Of a stretch of DNA of 64,000 nt, positions 1-7,706 are shown piece after piece. Source of the stretch: an uncultured Bacteroidaceae bacterium (GTDB lineage Bacteria; Bacteroidota; Bacteroidia; Bacteroidales; Bacteroidaceae). The notes under the pieces are model-generated. The model made no database searches. It was not told the origin of the DNA and worked only from the letters and a program-made list of their open reading frames with translations. The translations under genes were made by a program, and so were the position numbers. The stretch lies in NCBI GenBank assembly GCA_905234735.1, contig CAJOJA010000006.1:1-64000 (forward strand), given 5' to 3'. The first letter of the stretch is position 1. Every line of letters starts with the position of its first letter.

Positions 1-1210
1 CCTGCTCACCAATTCTCAACCAGCCACTATCCAGCTCTCTGTGGCTTCCAACATGGAATGGTCGGCATCGTCGACATCCAATTGGCTGACGGTCAGTCCG
101 ACATCCGGGAAAGGTGATGCTACGTTGACACTCACCGTAGCAGACAATCCGTCAGTCAACAGTCGCACAGGTTCTATCCTATTCAAAACGGCAGATGAGG
201 AGAAGGAAATCACTATCACTCAGCCGGGACGCACGCTCTCGGTCAGCGCCACTGAAATATCCATTGATGAGGAGGGCGGTACATCCGATCCCATCACCGT
301 GACCACGGACGGCACGTACACCGTAACCTCTTCAGAAAGTTGGGCAACCATTAGTCAGAGTGGAAATTCTTTCACCGTTACAGCCGCTGCCCTTACGGGT
401 GACACCCGAACAACAACCATCACTGTATCCTTGACGGGGTTGAAGAATGGCGAAAGTTTGTTCAGGAATATAAAAGTTTTGCAGAGGGGGGCCTCGCAAG
501 ACTTCACCGTCACCGGCAATGGCAAGACTGTCACCTTCAAGATGATAAAGGTGAAGCCGGGAACGTTCCAGATGGGGCATGCGGGTAGCGAAGATGTGTA
601 TACTCAAGTACATAGCGTGACCCTAACCAACACCTACTTCATGGGCGAGACGGAGGTGACTCAGGGGCTGTGGTATGCGGTGATGGGTCAGTCGCCAACG
701 TCAGACGGGGACAAATGGGAATCGCAATATGGTATAGGGGATAATTATCCAGCGTATCGCATCAGCTATGAAGACTGCCAGAAGTTCCTGACGAAGCTGA
801 ACCAGCTGACGGGTCAGCAGTTCCGCTTCCCCACGGAGGCCGAATGGGAATTTGCAGCCAAGGGTGGAACAAAGTCGCAGGGCTACACCTACGCCGGAAG
901 CAACACGATAGGCGATGTGGCCTGGTATGAAGATAATAGTGGAGGCAAGACGCATGAAGTGAAGACCAAGAAGGCCAACGAACGGGGCCTGTACGACATG
1001 AGCGGTAACGTATGGGAGTGGTGTGCCGACTGGTACGGTTCGTACAGTTCCGGTGCGCAGACGAACCCCACCGGGGCTACTTCGGGCTCCTACCGCGTGA
1101 GCCGTGGGGGTAGCTGGAACAACACAGCCTCGCTCTGCCGTGTAGCTAACCGCGACTACTATGCGCCCTCGTACCGCGGCCACTGCCTGGGCTTCCGCCT
1201 AGCTCTGTAG
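1..1210 (+). CDS. BACON-domain / formylglycine-generating-enzyme-like (SUMF1) surface protein, 5' partial
   Basis: The reading frame is open from base 2, so the gene starts before the window; the internal GTG at 41 is not a convincing start. Seen: two BACON-like beta-sandwich segments (an SxxSWLTVSPTSGKG-type stretch near the edge, then one starting at RTLSVSATEISI), followed by a complete SUMF1/FGE-sulfatase fold over roughly the last 225 residues. Typical SUMF1 signatures are TEVTQGLWYAVMG, FRFPTEAEWEFAA, GLYDMSGNVWEWCADW and the end YRVSRGGSWNN...GFRLAL. In Bacteroidetes these fusions are secreted or lipid-anchored. BACON domains are thought to bind mucin or glycans, and the SUMF1 fold is often non-catalytic here. 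The catalytic cysteine pair of true FGE is not obvious, so sulfatase-activating function is not claimed. Signal peptide and upstream partners lie outside the window. Confidence 0.85.
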   Translation, partial: LLTNSQPATIQLSVASNMEWSASSTSNWLTVSPTSGKGDATLTLTVADNPSVNSRTGSILFKTADEEKEITITQPGRTLSVSATEISIDEEGGTSDPITVTTDGTYTVTSSESWATISQSGNSFTVTAAALTGDTRTTTITVSLTGLKNGESLFRNIKVLQRGASQDFTVTGNGKTVTFKMIKVKPGTFQMGHAGSEDVYTQVHSVTLTNTYFMGETEVTQGLWYAVMGQSPTSDGDKWESQYGIGDNYPAYRISYEDCQKFLTKLNQLTGQQFRFPTEAEWEFAAKGGTKSQGYTYAGSNTIGDVAWYEDNSGGKTHEVKTKKANERGLYDMSGNVWEWCADWYGSYSSGAQTNPTGATSGSYRVSRGGSWNNTASLCRVANRDYYAPSYRGHCLGFRLAL

Positions 1211-1341
1211 CCCAGCCCTGCCTGCTCCGTATAATCAGATAGGGAAGAACAGGAAATGTCATCTTGTCTGAAACGTACCTCTCCGTACGATTTCAGCAAA
1301 TAGTGGGAACGGGATTCCCGCATACATCGTATGGCCTCTGG

Positions 1342-1397
1342 TAGTAACAAAATTATTACCATTTTCTTGGATAATAGTAATGGAATTATTACCTTTG
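1342..1397 (+). promoter_or_regulatory. hicAB promoter with two 19-bp operator repeats
   Basis: The promoter has TTG at 1367-1369, 20 nt, then TACCTTTG at 1390-1397. Two direct copies of TAGTAANNNAATTATTACC lie at 1342-1360 and 1375-1393, exactly 33 bp (about three helical turns) apart. The second covers the start of the -7 box. Each copy is itself an imperfect palindrome (TAGTAA...TTATTA). This fits autorepression by the HTH-carrying HicB; the binding is inferred. Confidence 0.6.
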
Positions 1398-1422
1398 CAT
1401 CATCGAATGATAAAGAAACATA

Positions 1423-1620
1423 ATGAGAAGATATAAGGTGATTGATGTCATCAGGCTTTTACTGGCGGATGGATGGGTTCAGCAGAAAACCAAGGGGACA
1501 GACCATGTCCAGTTTGTCCACCCGACCAAGAAGGGGAAAGTCACGGTGCGAGGTCATAAGAGTGAGGTGTTGAGTCAATTTCTATTAAACAGTATTTGGA
1601 AACAGGCTGGATGGAAATAA
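1423..1620 (+). CDS. hicA: HicA-family mRNA interferase toxin
   Basis: A 65-residue basic protein with the YcfA/HicA pattern: N-terminal helix (KVIDVIRLLLADGW), the G-T-D-H-V-Q-F strand with the conserved catalytic histidine, and the VTVRGHKSEV strand before the C-terminal helix. HicA is a ribosome-independent RNase with a dsRBD-like fold that cleaves mRNA when not bound by HicB. The ATG lies 26 nt downstream of a good TACCTTTG box and the length is usual for the family. hicB follows after 47 nt in the same direction, giving the classical toxin-first order. The family assignment is based on this pattern and the partner gene. Confidence 0.85.
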   Translation: MRRYKVIDVIRLLLADGWVQQKTKGTDHVQFVHPTKKGKVTVRGHKSEVLSQFLLNSIWKQAGWK

Positions 1621-1667
1621 CTCAATTGCTTTTAGGTAAAGAATTAAGTTGGATAAAATTAAAGTTT

Positions 1668-2084
1668 ATGGAAAAGGTAAGAGTTGATGTACAGTGGTGT
1701 GATAAGAATTTCGGGGCATCTTTCGGTGAGAATGTGCCAGGTGCAGTTGTCTTTACAGCTGATACGTTCGATGCTTTGCAGCGTGTTGCAAAGGAAACAC
1801 TGGATTTCCACGTTGAGGGGATGCTGGAGGATGGTGATGAGGTTCCACAGTGGCTTGCCAATGGCGACTACACTTTTGAGTACAACTATTTGGACATAGC
1901 CACCATGTTGCGCGTTTGCGAGGCTTATGCTTCGTTGGCTGCAATAAGTCGTGCAACAGGCATCAATCAGAACCAGTTGAGCCACTACGCTACGGGGCTG
2001 AAGCGTCCGCGTCCCGCACAACGCAAACGTATCGTAGACGGCATCCACCACATCGGTGAACAACTGCTGGCAGTTGGAATGTAG
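1668..2084 (+). CDS. hicB: HicB-family antitoxin with C-terminal HTH
   Basis: 138 residues from the ATG at 1668. An in-frame upstream codon at 1596 overlaps hicA and would add a poorly conserved extension, so 1668 is preferred. The N-terminal half is the partially degraded RNase H-like HicB fold (VDVQWCDKNFGASF, ETLDFHVEGML). The C-terminal part is an XRE-type helix-turn-helix (SLAAISRATGINQNQLSHY, then a basic GLKRPRPAQRKR stretch). HicB neutralises HicA by direct binding and represses its own operon through the HTH. The repeated operator upstream of hicA is the likely target. Confidence 0.85.
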   Translation: MEKVRVDVQWCDKNFGASFGENVPGAVVFTADTFDALQRVAKETLDFHVEGMLEDGDEVPQWLANGDYTFEYNYLDIATMLRVCEAYASLAAISRATGINQNQLSHYATGLKRPRPAQRKRIVDGIHHIGEQLLAVGM

Positions 2085-2233
2085 AACAAGATAAACTGTT
2101 AATACGATGAACCAGTGAATTAGGGGGGACGCTTCTCTGGTCCACCTGGCTCTGTAGTTCTTCCCTCGAAAAAGAAATAGTAGGAATGAATATAGTTGTG
2201 AGGGACAAAAAACATAGAAAGTCTATCATTTAT

Positions 2234-2264
2234 TTTGAAACGTTAAATTATTCGTTTATCTTTG
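2234..2264 (+). promoter_or_regulatory. Promoter of the 2287 gene
   Basis: TTTG at 2234-2237, 19 nt, then TATCTTTG at 2257-2264, matching the Bacteroidetes -33/-7 consensus. The ATG follows 22 nt after the -7 box. Confidence 0.55.
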
Positions 2265-2286
2265 CAAGGAGTTATACGAGACAACT

Positions 2287-2655
2287 ATGGAAATAAAAGA
2301 ACCAATGGCATTGGGTTATTCCACCGCGAACCCAGTGATACCGCACCTGCGACATTACATCCTGGATAGAATTGAGGATGAAACAGATGTTTCCGTGTTG
2401 GAGAAAATATATGCGATTATTTCACCGAAGAAGGTGTCTTTTAAGGAGCAATTTGCTCAGGCGAAGTTACAGACTGAAGAATTCTGTACACCTGATTTGG
2501 CAGCCGAACTGGAAGCCGATGGCTACATGATAAATAAACCCTATCCCTATGATAGCTCGAATTTTGATATTGATGCTGCCGTACGGGAAGATGAGGTTGA
2601 CGGAAACGCTCCGCAGGAGTGGTTAGCGAAAATGTTTCCAGAGTTATATGCTTGA
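2287..2655 (+). CDS. Small acidic protein of unknown function, possible antitoxin
   Basis: 122 residues, soluble and acidic, with no signal peptide or membrane segment. I do not recognise a family with certainty. The middle (VSVLEKIYAIIS, FKEQFAQAKLQTEEF) is predicted helical and the C-terminus is Asp/Glu-rich. Size, its own promoter and position next to hicAB suggest an antitoxin of a type II module. The expected toxin gene directly downstream is absent; only a short RelE/ParE-like tail can be read at about 2719-2820. The gene may therefore be an orphan antitoxin. Function is inference from context only. Confidence 0.6.
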   Translation: MEIKEPMALGYSTANPVIPHLRHYILDRIEDETDVSVLEKIYAIISPKKVSFKEQFAQAKLQTEEFCTPDLAAELEADGYMINKPYPYDSSNFDIDAAVREDEVDGNAPQEWLAKMFPELYA

Positions 2656-2661
2656 ATTCAG

Positions 2662-2690
2662 TTGGGGGAAAAGAGCCTTCCGTATCTTTG
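2662..2690 (+). promoter_or_regulatory. Promoter upstream of the LPP20-like gene
   Basis: TTG at 2662-2664, 18 nt, TATCTTTG at 2683-2690. Predicted start near 2697, giving about a 130-nt untranslated leader before the ATG at 2828. Confidence 0.5.
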
Positions 2691-2718
2691 TAAGACAATG
2701 GAGATGGGAAGGCGATAA

Positions 2719-2820
2719 TGTCGGATTGTGCAGACTCATCCGAAAAGTGCTCTGTTATACTGGTACGATGAAAAGGAAGTTCATGTTGTGCGTTTCATTC
2801 TTACATTAAAAGATAGGTAG
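2719..2820 (+). pseudogene. Possible RelE/ParE-type toxin remnant
   Basis: After a stop at 2716-2718, the frame ending in TAG at 2818-2820 reads HPKSALLYWYDEKEV followed by HVVRFILTLKDR. This resembles the last two beta strands of RelE/ParE plasmid-stabilisation toxins, which usually end with a 'vhVlrvlh.rrd' strand. No intact upstream part is found in any frame. A promoter at 2662-2690 reads into it. Short and unverified; it could be chance. Confidence 0.25.
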
Positions 2821-2827
2821 ATTACGA

Positions 2828-4627
2828 ATGATGAAGAAAACTTTTCTTTTTATGTTACTGTTTTTTCCCCTGACCCTGATGGCCCAGAGTTGGGACTATA
2901 TCACCAGCAGTAAGGAATATTACTACGGCGTGGGGCACGGAGCGGACACGCTCTCCGCCACGCGGATGGCGATGGCAGAACTGGCGGGCATGATATCAAC
3001 CACCGTAAGCAGTGAGTTTTCAGAACTGCACGAAGAAAGCACATCGGCCGGACACATCGACCACAAGTCGAAAGTACGGATGTGCGTCAACACCTACTCG
3101 TTTGCCAAGTTGAATAACCTCCAGACGTGGATAATCGGGCGGTCGCCCGACGTGACGGTGCGCTGCTACATGCTCCGTACGGAAATGGACAAGGTGTACG
3201 AAGACCGCATCAAGCAGGCAAAGGACATGGTTCGGCTGTCCGACGAAGCCCTGGAGACAGGAGCCGTGGGCACAGCCCTGCAACACTACTATCTGGCATA
3301 CTGTCTCGTACGCTCGCTACAGCGCCCCCAGGAGGCTGTGGATAACGAGGGCCGGCTACTCGTGAACTGGTTGCCCTTGAAGATAGAAGAGGTGATGAAT
3401 GACGTTCGCGTGGATGTGGAGCACCGCGACGGCGAGTTTGTGGATCTGCGTTTTACCTATCGTGGCAGGCCCGTGAGGAACCTGAACTTTACCTATTCCG
3501 ACGGTCAGGCAGAATGCTCGGGTAAGGTGAACAGCGGAAGCGGTACGCTGGAGATGGCTCCGGGCTATGAAGACAAGGTGGCATACAAGATAAACATCGA
3601 CTACGTGTGTGCCGTGATGACGGAGAACGACCCCGAAATGCGCAGCGTGCTGGAGGTGGTGGGACGGAAACCCATAGGAGGAGCGGAGAAGACCGCGAAG
3701 CAGAACTCCGAAGCCCCCAACGAAGCCCCTGCCAAGCCGGAGCTGAAGCCCTCTGCCTCGCAGTTGGTGTCAGACACAGAGGCCTGTGCCAAGGCGATGC
3801 TTAACCTTGCGGATGCCATACGCACAAGGCGCTACAACAGCGTGACCGAAATGTTCACAGCCGAGGGCAAAGACGTGTTCGACCAACTCATTGCCTACGG
3901 CAAGGGCCGCATCGTGGGCGAACCGAACCTGACCTTCTTCAAGGGCTCCAACGGAAGAGTGGTGGCCAGAGGGCTACAGATGGCCTTTTCGTTCCGTTCG
4001 GGCACGAAGACCACGTTCACCGAAGAAGTGATATTCACGTTCAACCCAGAGGGGCTGATAGAGAACGTGGTCTTCGGACTGGGGCAGGAGGCAGAGAACG
4101 ACATCCTCTGCCGTGAAGCTCCAGGCTGGAAGGACGACACGCGTGAACAGATTATGGAATTCATGGAAAACTACAAGACGGCCTACTGCCTGAAACGTTT
4201 CGACTACATCAGCGACATCTTTTCCGACGATGCCGTCATCATCGTGGGCAACGTGACCAAGCGGAAGCCGCTGCCGGGCGAGATGGGTCGAATGTCGCTC
4301 CAGGGAAAGGATATCATCACGGAGAACCGATACACCAAAAGCGAATATCTGCGGAACCTGAAACGCTGCTTCGCGCGTAACGAGTTTATCAACATCCATT
4401 TCACACGCAACGAGGTGCAGTACATCAACAAGATTAAGGGTAAGGAGTTCTTTGCCATACAGATAGGACAGGAATATAACTCATCGACCTACGGCGACAA
4501 GGGCTACCTGTTCCTGCTCGTGAACATCACGAACCCTGACGAGCCGCAGATACAAATCCGCACGTGGCAGCCCAACGAGGTGGACATGGAGAAACTCTAC
4601 TCCATCGGAAACTTCTTTGATGAGTAA
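2828..4627 (+). CDS. Secreted LPP20-like protein of unknown function
   Basis: 599 residues with a clear signal peptide (MMKKTFLFMLLFFPLTLMAQ, cleavage after AQ). The first 150 mature residues have the LPP20/FlgT N-terminal look: a YYGVGHGADTLSATRMAMAELAGMIS-like stretch, then the TMISTTVSSEFSEL and TVRCYMLR strands. A beta-rich middle domain and a Lys/Glu/Ala/Pro linker (about residues 282-315) follow. The C-terminal half carries two NTF2-like segments (FTAEGKDVFDQL, YISDIFSDDAVIIVGN). Monocistronic. Bacteroidetes carry many such periplasmic proteins of unknown role. Stop at 4627 is not followed by an obvious hairpin. Product name is domain-level only. Confidence 0.75.
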   Translation: MMKKTFLFMLLFFPLTLMAQSWDYITSSKEYYYGVGHGADTLSATRMAMAELAGMISTTVSSEFSELHEESTSAGHIDHKSKVRMCVNTYSFAKLNNLQTWIIGRSPDVTVRCYMLRTEMDKVYEDRIKQAKDMVRLSDEALETGAVGTALQHYYLAYCLVRSLQRPQEAVDNEGRLLVNWLPLKIEEVMNDVRVDVEHRDGEFVDLRFTYRGRPVRNLNFTYSDGQAECSGKVNSGSGTLEMAPGYEDKVAYKINIDYVCAVMTENDPEMRSVLEVVGRKPIGGAEKTAKQNSEAPNEAPAKPELKPSASQLVSDTEACAKAMLNLADAIRTRRYNSVTEMFTAEGKDVFDQLIAYGKGRIVGEPNLTFFKGSNGRVVARGLQMAFSFRSGTKTTFTEEVIFTFNPEGLIENVVFGLGQEAENDILCREAPGWKDDTREQIMEFMENYKTAYCLKRFDYISDIFSDDAVIIVGNVTKRKPLPGEMGRMSLQGKDIITENRYTKSEYLRNLKRCFARNEFINIHFTRNEVQYINKIKGKEFFAIQIGQEYNSSTYGDKGYLFLLVNITNPDEPQIQIRTWQPNEVDMEKLYSIGNFFDE

Positions 4628-4699
4628 AAGACGATTCCATACACAATCCTTTTTCTCAAAAGCAGGCGATGCTATGGGCGGTATCTTCTTCTACGATAA

Positions 4700-7090
4700 T
4701 CAGAAGTGAATGCGAAGGGTGGCTCCGTACTGGTGGGGGCAGCCGCGCTGGGCGAAGTAGAGGGGAGTGCCCGTAGCCGAGCTGTCGAAGGCAAAGGTGT
4801 TGTAACGGGCATTGTTGATGTTGCGGCCCCAGAAGTCGAGGGAGAGGTCTTTCGCAAAATCGAGACGGGCATGGGCACCCAGTATGGCATAGGCCTTCTG
4901 GGCGTAGGTGTTGGCTTCGTCCCAGTAGATGCGGCCACGGGCGCTCAGGTTGGCACCGAGGGTGAGTGCGTGCAGCACCTTCGACTGGAAGGGGATGCGA
5001 TATTCCAGGCGGGCAGCCATCGTATGGGAGGGAACGAAAGGGGCTAAGTTGCCCTTGTAGGAAACTTTTTGACCGTCGACGGTATCCTCAAACTGACGGA
5101 AGGCTGCATGGGTGTAGCCGTAAGAAAGTGCGTAGCTCAGACGGTTGTCGAGGAGCTGGCCATGTAGGGAGAGTTCCATTCCGCAGCTGTAGCTCTTGGC
5201 CGCATTCACCGTCAGTCGGCCGTAGCCATATTTGTTGGCAAACTGTACCACCTGCTGATTGCGTACCTCCATGTAGTAAAGGGCTGCATCGAGCTGGAGG
5301 CAGTGTTGGAAGAGGTTGAGATGTGCGCCCAGCTCGTAATTCCAGGACGTCTCCGGCTTGTAACTGATGGCATCGCAAATCTGGGCGTAGCCATCGGCAT
5401 CGTGCGTCACCGAATAATCGCCGCGTGCACTCGAGGCATTACTTCGGAGCTCGGGTTGCAGGATATCACCAAACGACTGTATGTTGTATCCCCCTGCGCG
5501 ATAACCTTTGTTGACGGAAAGATATAAAGACCCACCCCAGTTCTCCCTCGTAGGAAAGGAGTAGCGGAGGGCTGCTTTAGGCAGCAGCTGATGGAAAAGG
5601 TCAGACTCGTGGTGAACCAGTATATCCTTGACACGATTGTCCAGATTTGTGCCAAGGACACTTGCTACGACATGAGCTTCAGCTCCAGTGTTGTAGTCGA
5701 TGGCAACGTGACTGAGGTCGTAGCGCAGGCCAAGCGTAGCCGTCAGCCGGTCGGATAATTTCACATTGCTCTCGTGGAACAGACCCAGGTTCTGTTGCGG
5801 AGTAGAGAAAAGACCAAATATTGGTTGGTCAATGTCCATGCGGATGCTCACACCTCCGCGTGCTACAATGTCGTCTTCCGTCATTGAAAACAACATGGCA
5901 TTATGGGCTGCATTCTCAATGGTCTGGGAGAGGTAGTCGTTCATGGCGGGGCGGAACGTGACGGGTGCATCGGTGTTTTGCCAAAGCAGGGAGACAAAGG
6001 CACCTGTGACCCACTGCCAGCGCCCTTCGTCGCAACTTTTCAGCGTCACCTCCTCGGTCACAGCCCGCTGCCGCTGATGCTGGTTCATGCGCATGAGGTC
6101 GGCCTGGGTGTAGTCGATGTCCATGAACATATGGTCGCGCAGGTACTGGAAACTGGTGGTGCTGGTGAGCAGAAACTTAGGAGCCTGCCATTGAGCGGTG
6201 AGGCCCGTAGTCAGTAGATGGCGATGGTAGCGCCCCTGATAGTCCGAAGCAGGGAGGGCAGCCCGCCCGTTGGTGAGGTTGAGCTGGCCGTAGGCGAATC
6301 CGTTCTGCTGCACCCACTGATAGTCGGCCGTATAGTCGAAGGAGAGCGTCTCCGTGGGACGGAACATAAACCGCAACTTGCCGCCCAACTCGTTGGAGAG
6401 TTCGGCATGCTGACCGGTAGTCTGGTTCTTGAGAAATCCATTTTGCCCGTCATAGAAGACTGCTACGGACAGTGCCAGGCGGTCGTTAAACCGATGATAG
6501 TGGGCAGCCTCAGCGTTGCGGTGGCCATACATACCCCCCTCCAGACTGAGGTCGGTGCCCTCGTAGTTCATGGGGTTGCGCGAGTACATGCGCACCAGTC
6601 CGCCCTCCGAGTTCATGCCGTAGAGCGTGCCCTGCGCCCCACGCAAGACGTCGACGCGCTGCAGTCCGTAGGTGTGGAAGTTGTACATGCTCTTCGTGAC
6701 AAGGGGTATGCCGTCCACGTACATGCCGATGGCCGAACTGCCCTCCTTGGCACCGATACCGCGGATATAGGCCGACGAGGTGTAGCGCGACCCATACTGG
6801 GGCATGACGAACGACGGCACGTAGAGACTGACGTCACGGATGTCGCGAAGTCCGAGGGCCTTCAGGTCGCCGGCTGAGAACATGGTGCTGCTGAGAGGCT
6901 GTTCTCGCAAAAGTCCGCTCTCCTTGGGCTGCGCCACGATGACGATTTCGTCGAGGTCCACGACACGGGAACTGTCGGACTGCTCCACCACGACGGGGAG
7001 AGGTTTGCCCTCCGAAATGCATTCAGCACGGAGACCGATGAAGGCCACCGTGCTGAATAACAATATAATCAATCTTCTATGCAGTTGCAT
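4700..7090 (-). CDS. TonB-dependent outer-membrane receptor
   Basis: 796 residues with an N-terminal signal peptide (cleavage near residue 22, before ECISEGK). A TonB-box-like VVDLDEIVIVAQPKE is followed by a plug domain (about 50-165: ALGLRDIRDVSLYVPSF, AYIRGIGAKEGSSAIGMYVDG, VDVLRGAQGTLYGMNSEGGLV) and a 22-strand-type barrel ending in RIHF, a terminal aromatic as in outer-membrane barrels. It lacks the N-terminal carboxypeptidase-regulatory domain of SusC proteins and no susD is nearby, so glycan uptake is less likely than an iron, heme, vitamin or small-ligand role. Its ATG lies 4 nt after the stop of the calycin-like lipoprotein gene, so the two form an operon resembling lipoprotein/receptor pairs such as hmuY-hmuR. 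Substrate cannot be told from sequence. Confidence 0.9.
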   Translation of the reverse strand: MQLHRRLIILLFSTVAFIGLRAECISEGKPLPVVVEQSDSSRVVDLDEIVIVAQPKESGLLREQPLSSTMFSAGDLKALGLRDIRDVSLYVPSFVMPQYGSRYTSSAYIRGIGAKEGSSAIGMYVDGIPLVTKSMYNFHTYGLQRVDVLRGAQGTLYGMNSEGGLVRMYSRNPMNYEGTDLSLEGGMYGHRNAEAAHYHRFNDRLALSVAVFYDGQNGFLKNQTTGQHAELSNELGGKLRFMFRPTETLSFDYTADYQWVQQNGFAYGQLNLTNGRAALPASDYQGRYHRHLLTTGLTAQWQAPKFLLTSTTSFQYLRDHMFMDIDYTQADLMRMNQHQRQRAVTEEVTLKSCDEGRWQWVTGAFVSLLWQNTDAPVTFRPAMNDYLSQTIENAAHNAMLFSMTEDDIVARGGVSIRMDIDQPIFGLFSTPQQNLGLFHESNVKLSDRLTATLGLRYDLSHVAIDYNTGAEAHVVASVLGTNLDNRVKDILVHHESDLFHQLLPKAALRYSFPTRENWGGSLYLSVNKGYRAGGYNIQSFGDILQPELRSNASSARGDYSVTHDADGYAQICDAISYKPETSWNYELGAHLNLFQHCLQLDAALYYMEVRNQQVVQFANKYGYGRLTVNAAKSYSCGMELSLHGQLLDNRLSYALSYGYTHAAFRQFEDTVDGQKVSYKGNLAPFVPSHTMAARLEYRIPFQSKVLHALTLGANLSARGRIYWDEANTYAQKAYAILGAHARLDFAKDLSLDFWGRNINNARYNTFAFDSSATGTPLYFAQRGCPHQYGATLRIHF

Positions 7091-7094
7091 GCAT

Positions 7095-7616
7095 TTATTC
7101 CTCGGTCGGCATTTCGCCCGTCTGGAAGGTGTATGTCATTTCACCGTGTGCACCGGCTGTGGTCATGTTGGCAATGATGACGGCAAGCATTTGCTTCTTG
7201 TCTGCACTGATGGTGGCATGGTCCAATTTGCATGAGAATTCCTGCGTGCTATTTTCACGGGGATTATTCATAACAAACGAGCCTTCGCCTTCTTCCAACT
7301 TGTAGCCTTCGCCCGCTTCTATTTTGCTGGCTTTAATACCCGTTATGGTAGCCGTTCCCCAAGTCTTGTTCTTATAGGTGGCCATTAAGGTTCCATCATC
7401 TGTTATGGCAAGACTAATCGTGTCGTTGTCGTAGTTCTTGTCGATGAAATTGGTTTTCAGATGAGTCCACCCCGTGTAGGTACCTACGACCTCTTTGGTT
7501 GCCTGAGAGACTTGTCCCTGGTCCTGGGGCTGTTGTTCCTCGTCGTCGCCGCAGGCCACAAAGGCACATGTACCTATCGCGAGGGCAAGCAACATGAAAA
7601 TGTTCTTCAGTTTCAT
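7095..7616 (-). CDS. Calycin-like lipoprotein
   Basis: 173 residues. Signal peptide with lipobox (IGTCAFVAC, lipidated Cys about residue 22), then the acidic GDDEEQQPQDQ tether usual for Bacteroidetes surface lipoproteins. The rest is beta-rich (VVGTYTGWT, TISLAITDDGTLMATYKNKTWG, ISADKKQMLAVIIANM), matching the calycin-like lipoproteins of this phylum. It is first in an operon with the TonB-dependent receptor 4 nt downstream. A ligand-capturing partner for the receptor is a reasonable inference. It is preceded by TAACTTTG (complement of 7646-7653). Confidence 0.8.
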   Translation of the reverse strand: MKLKNIFMLLALAIGTCAFVACGDDEEQQPQDQGQVSQATKEVVGTYTGWTHLKTNFIDKNYDNDTISLAITDDGTLMATYKNKTWGTATITGIKASKIEAGEGYKLEEGEGSFVMNNPRENSTQEFSCKLDHATISADKKQMLAVIIANMTTAGAHGEMTYTFQTGEMPTEE

Positions 7617-7645
7617 AGTTTACGTTTATGTTTTGTTTGCGACTG

Positions 7646-7684
7646 CAAAGTTAATGAGGATTGCGCACGTGCGCAATCCTCATT
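7646..7684 (-). promoter_or_regulatory. Promoter overlapping a 32-bp perfect palindrome
   Basis: AATGAGGATTGCGCAC (7653-7668) is followed immediately by its exact reverse complement to 7684. Read on the minus strand, the -33 TTG lies inside the palindrome and TAACTTTG (complement of 7646-7653) touches its edge, 20 nt away. The same element sits just after the flotillin stop at 7707, so as RNA it could also form a hairpin ending that transcript. It may serve as terminator, operator or both. Confidence 0.6.
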
Positions 7685-7706
7685 TGTTATGATTTTCGAA
7701 GAAAGC

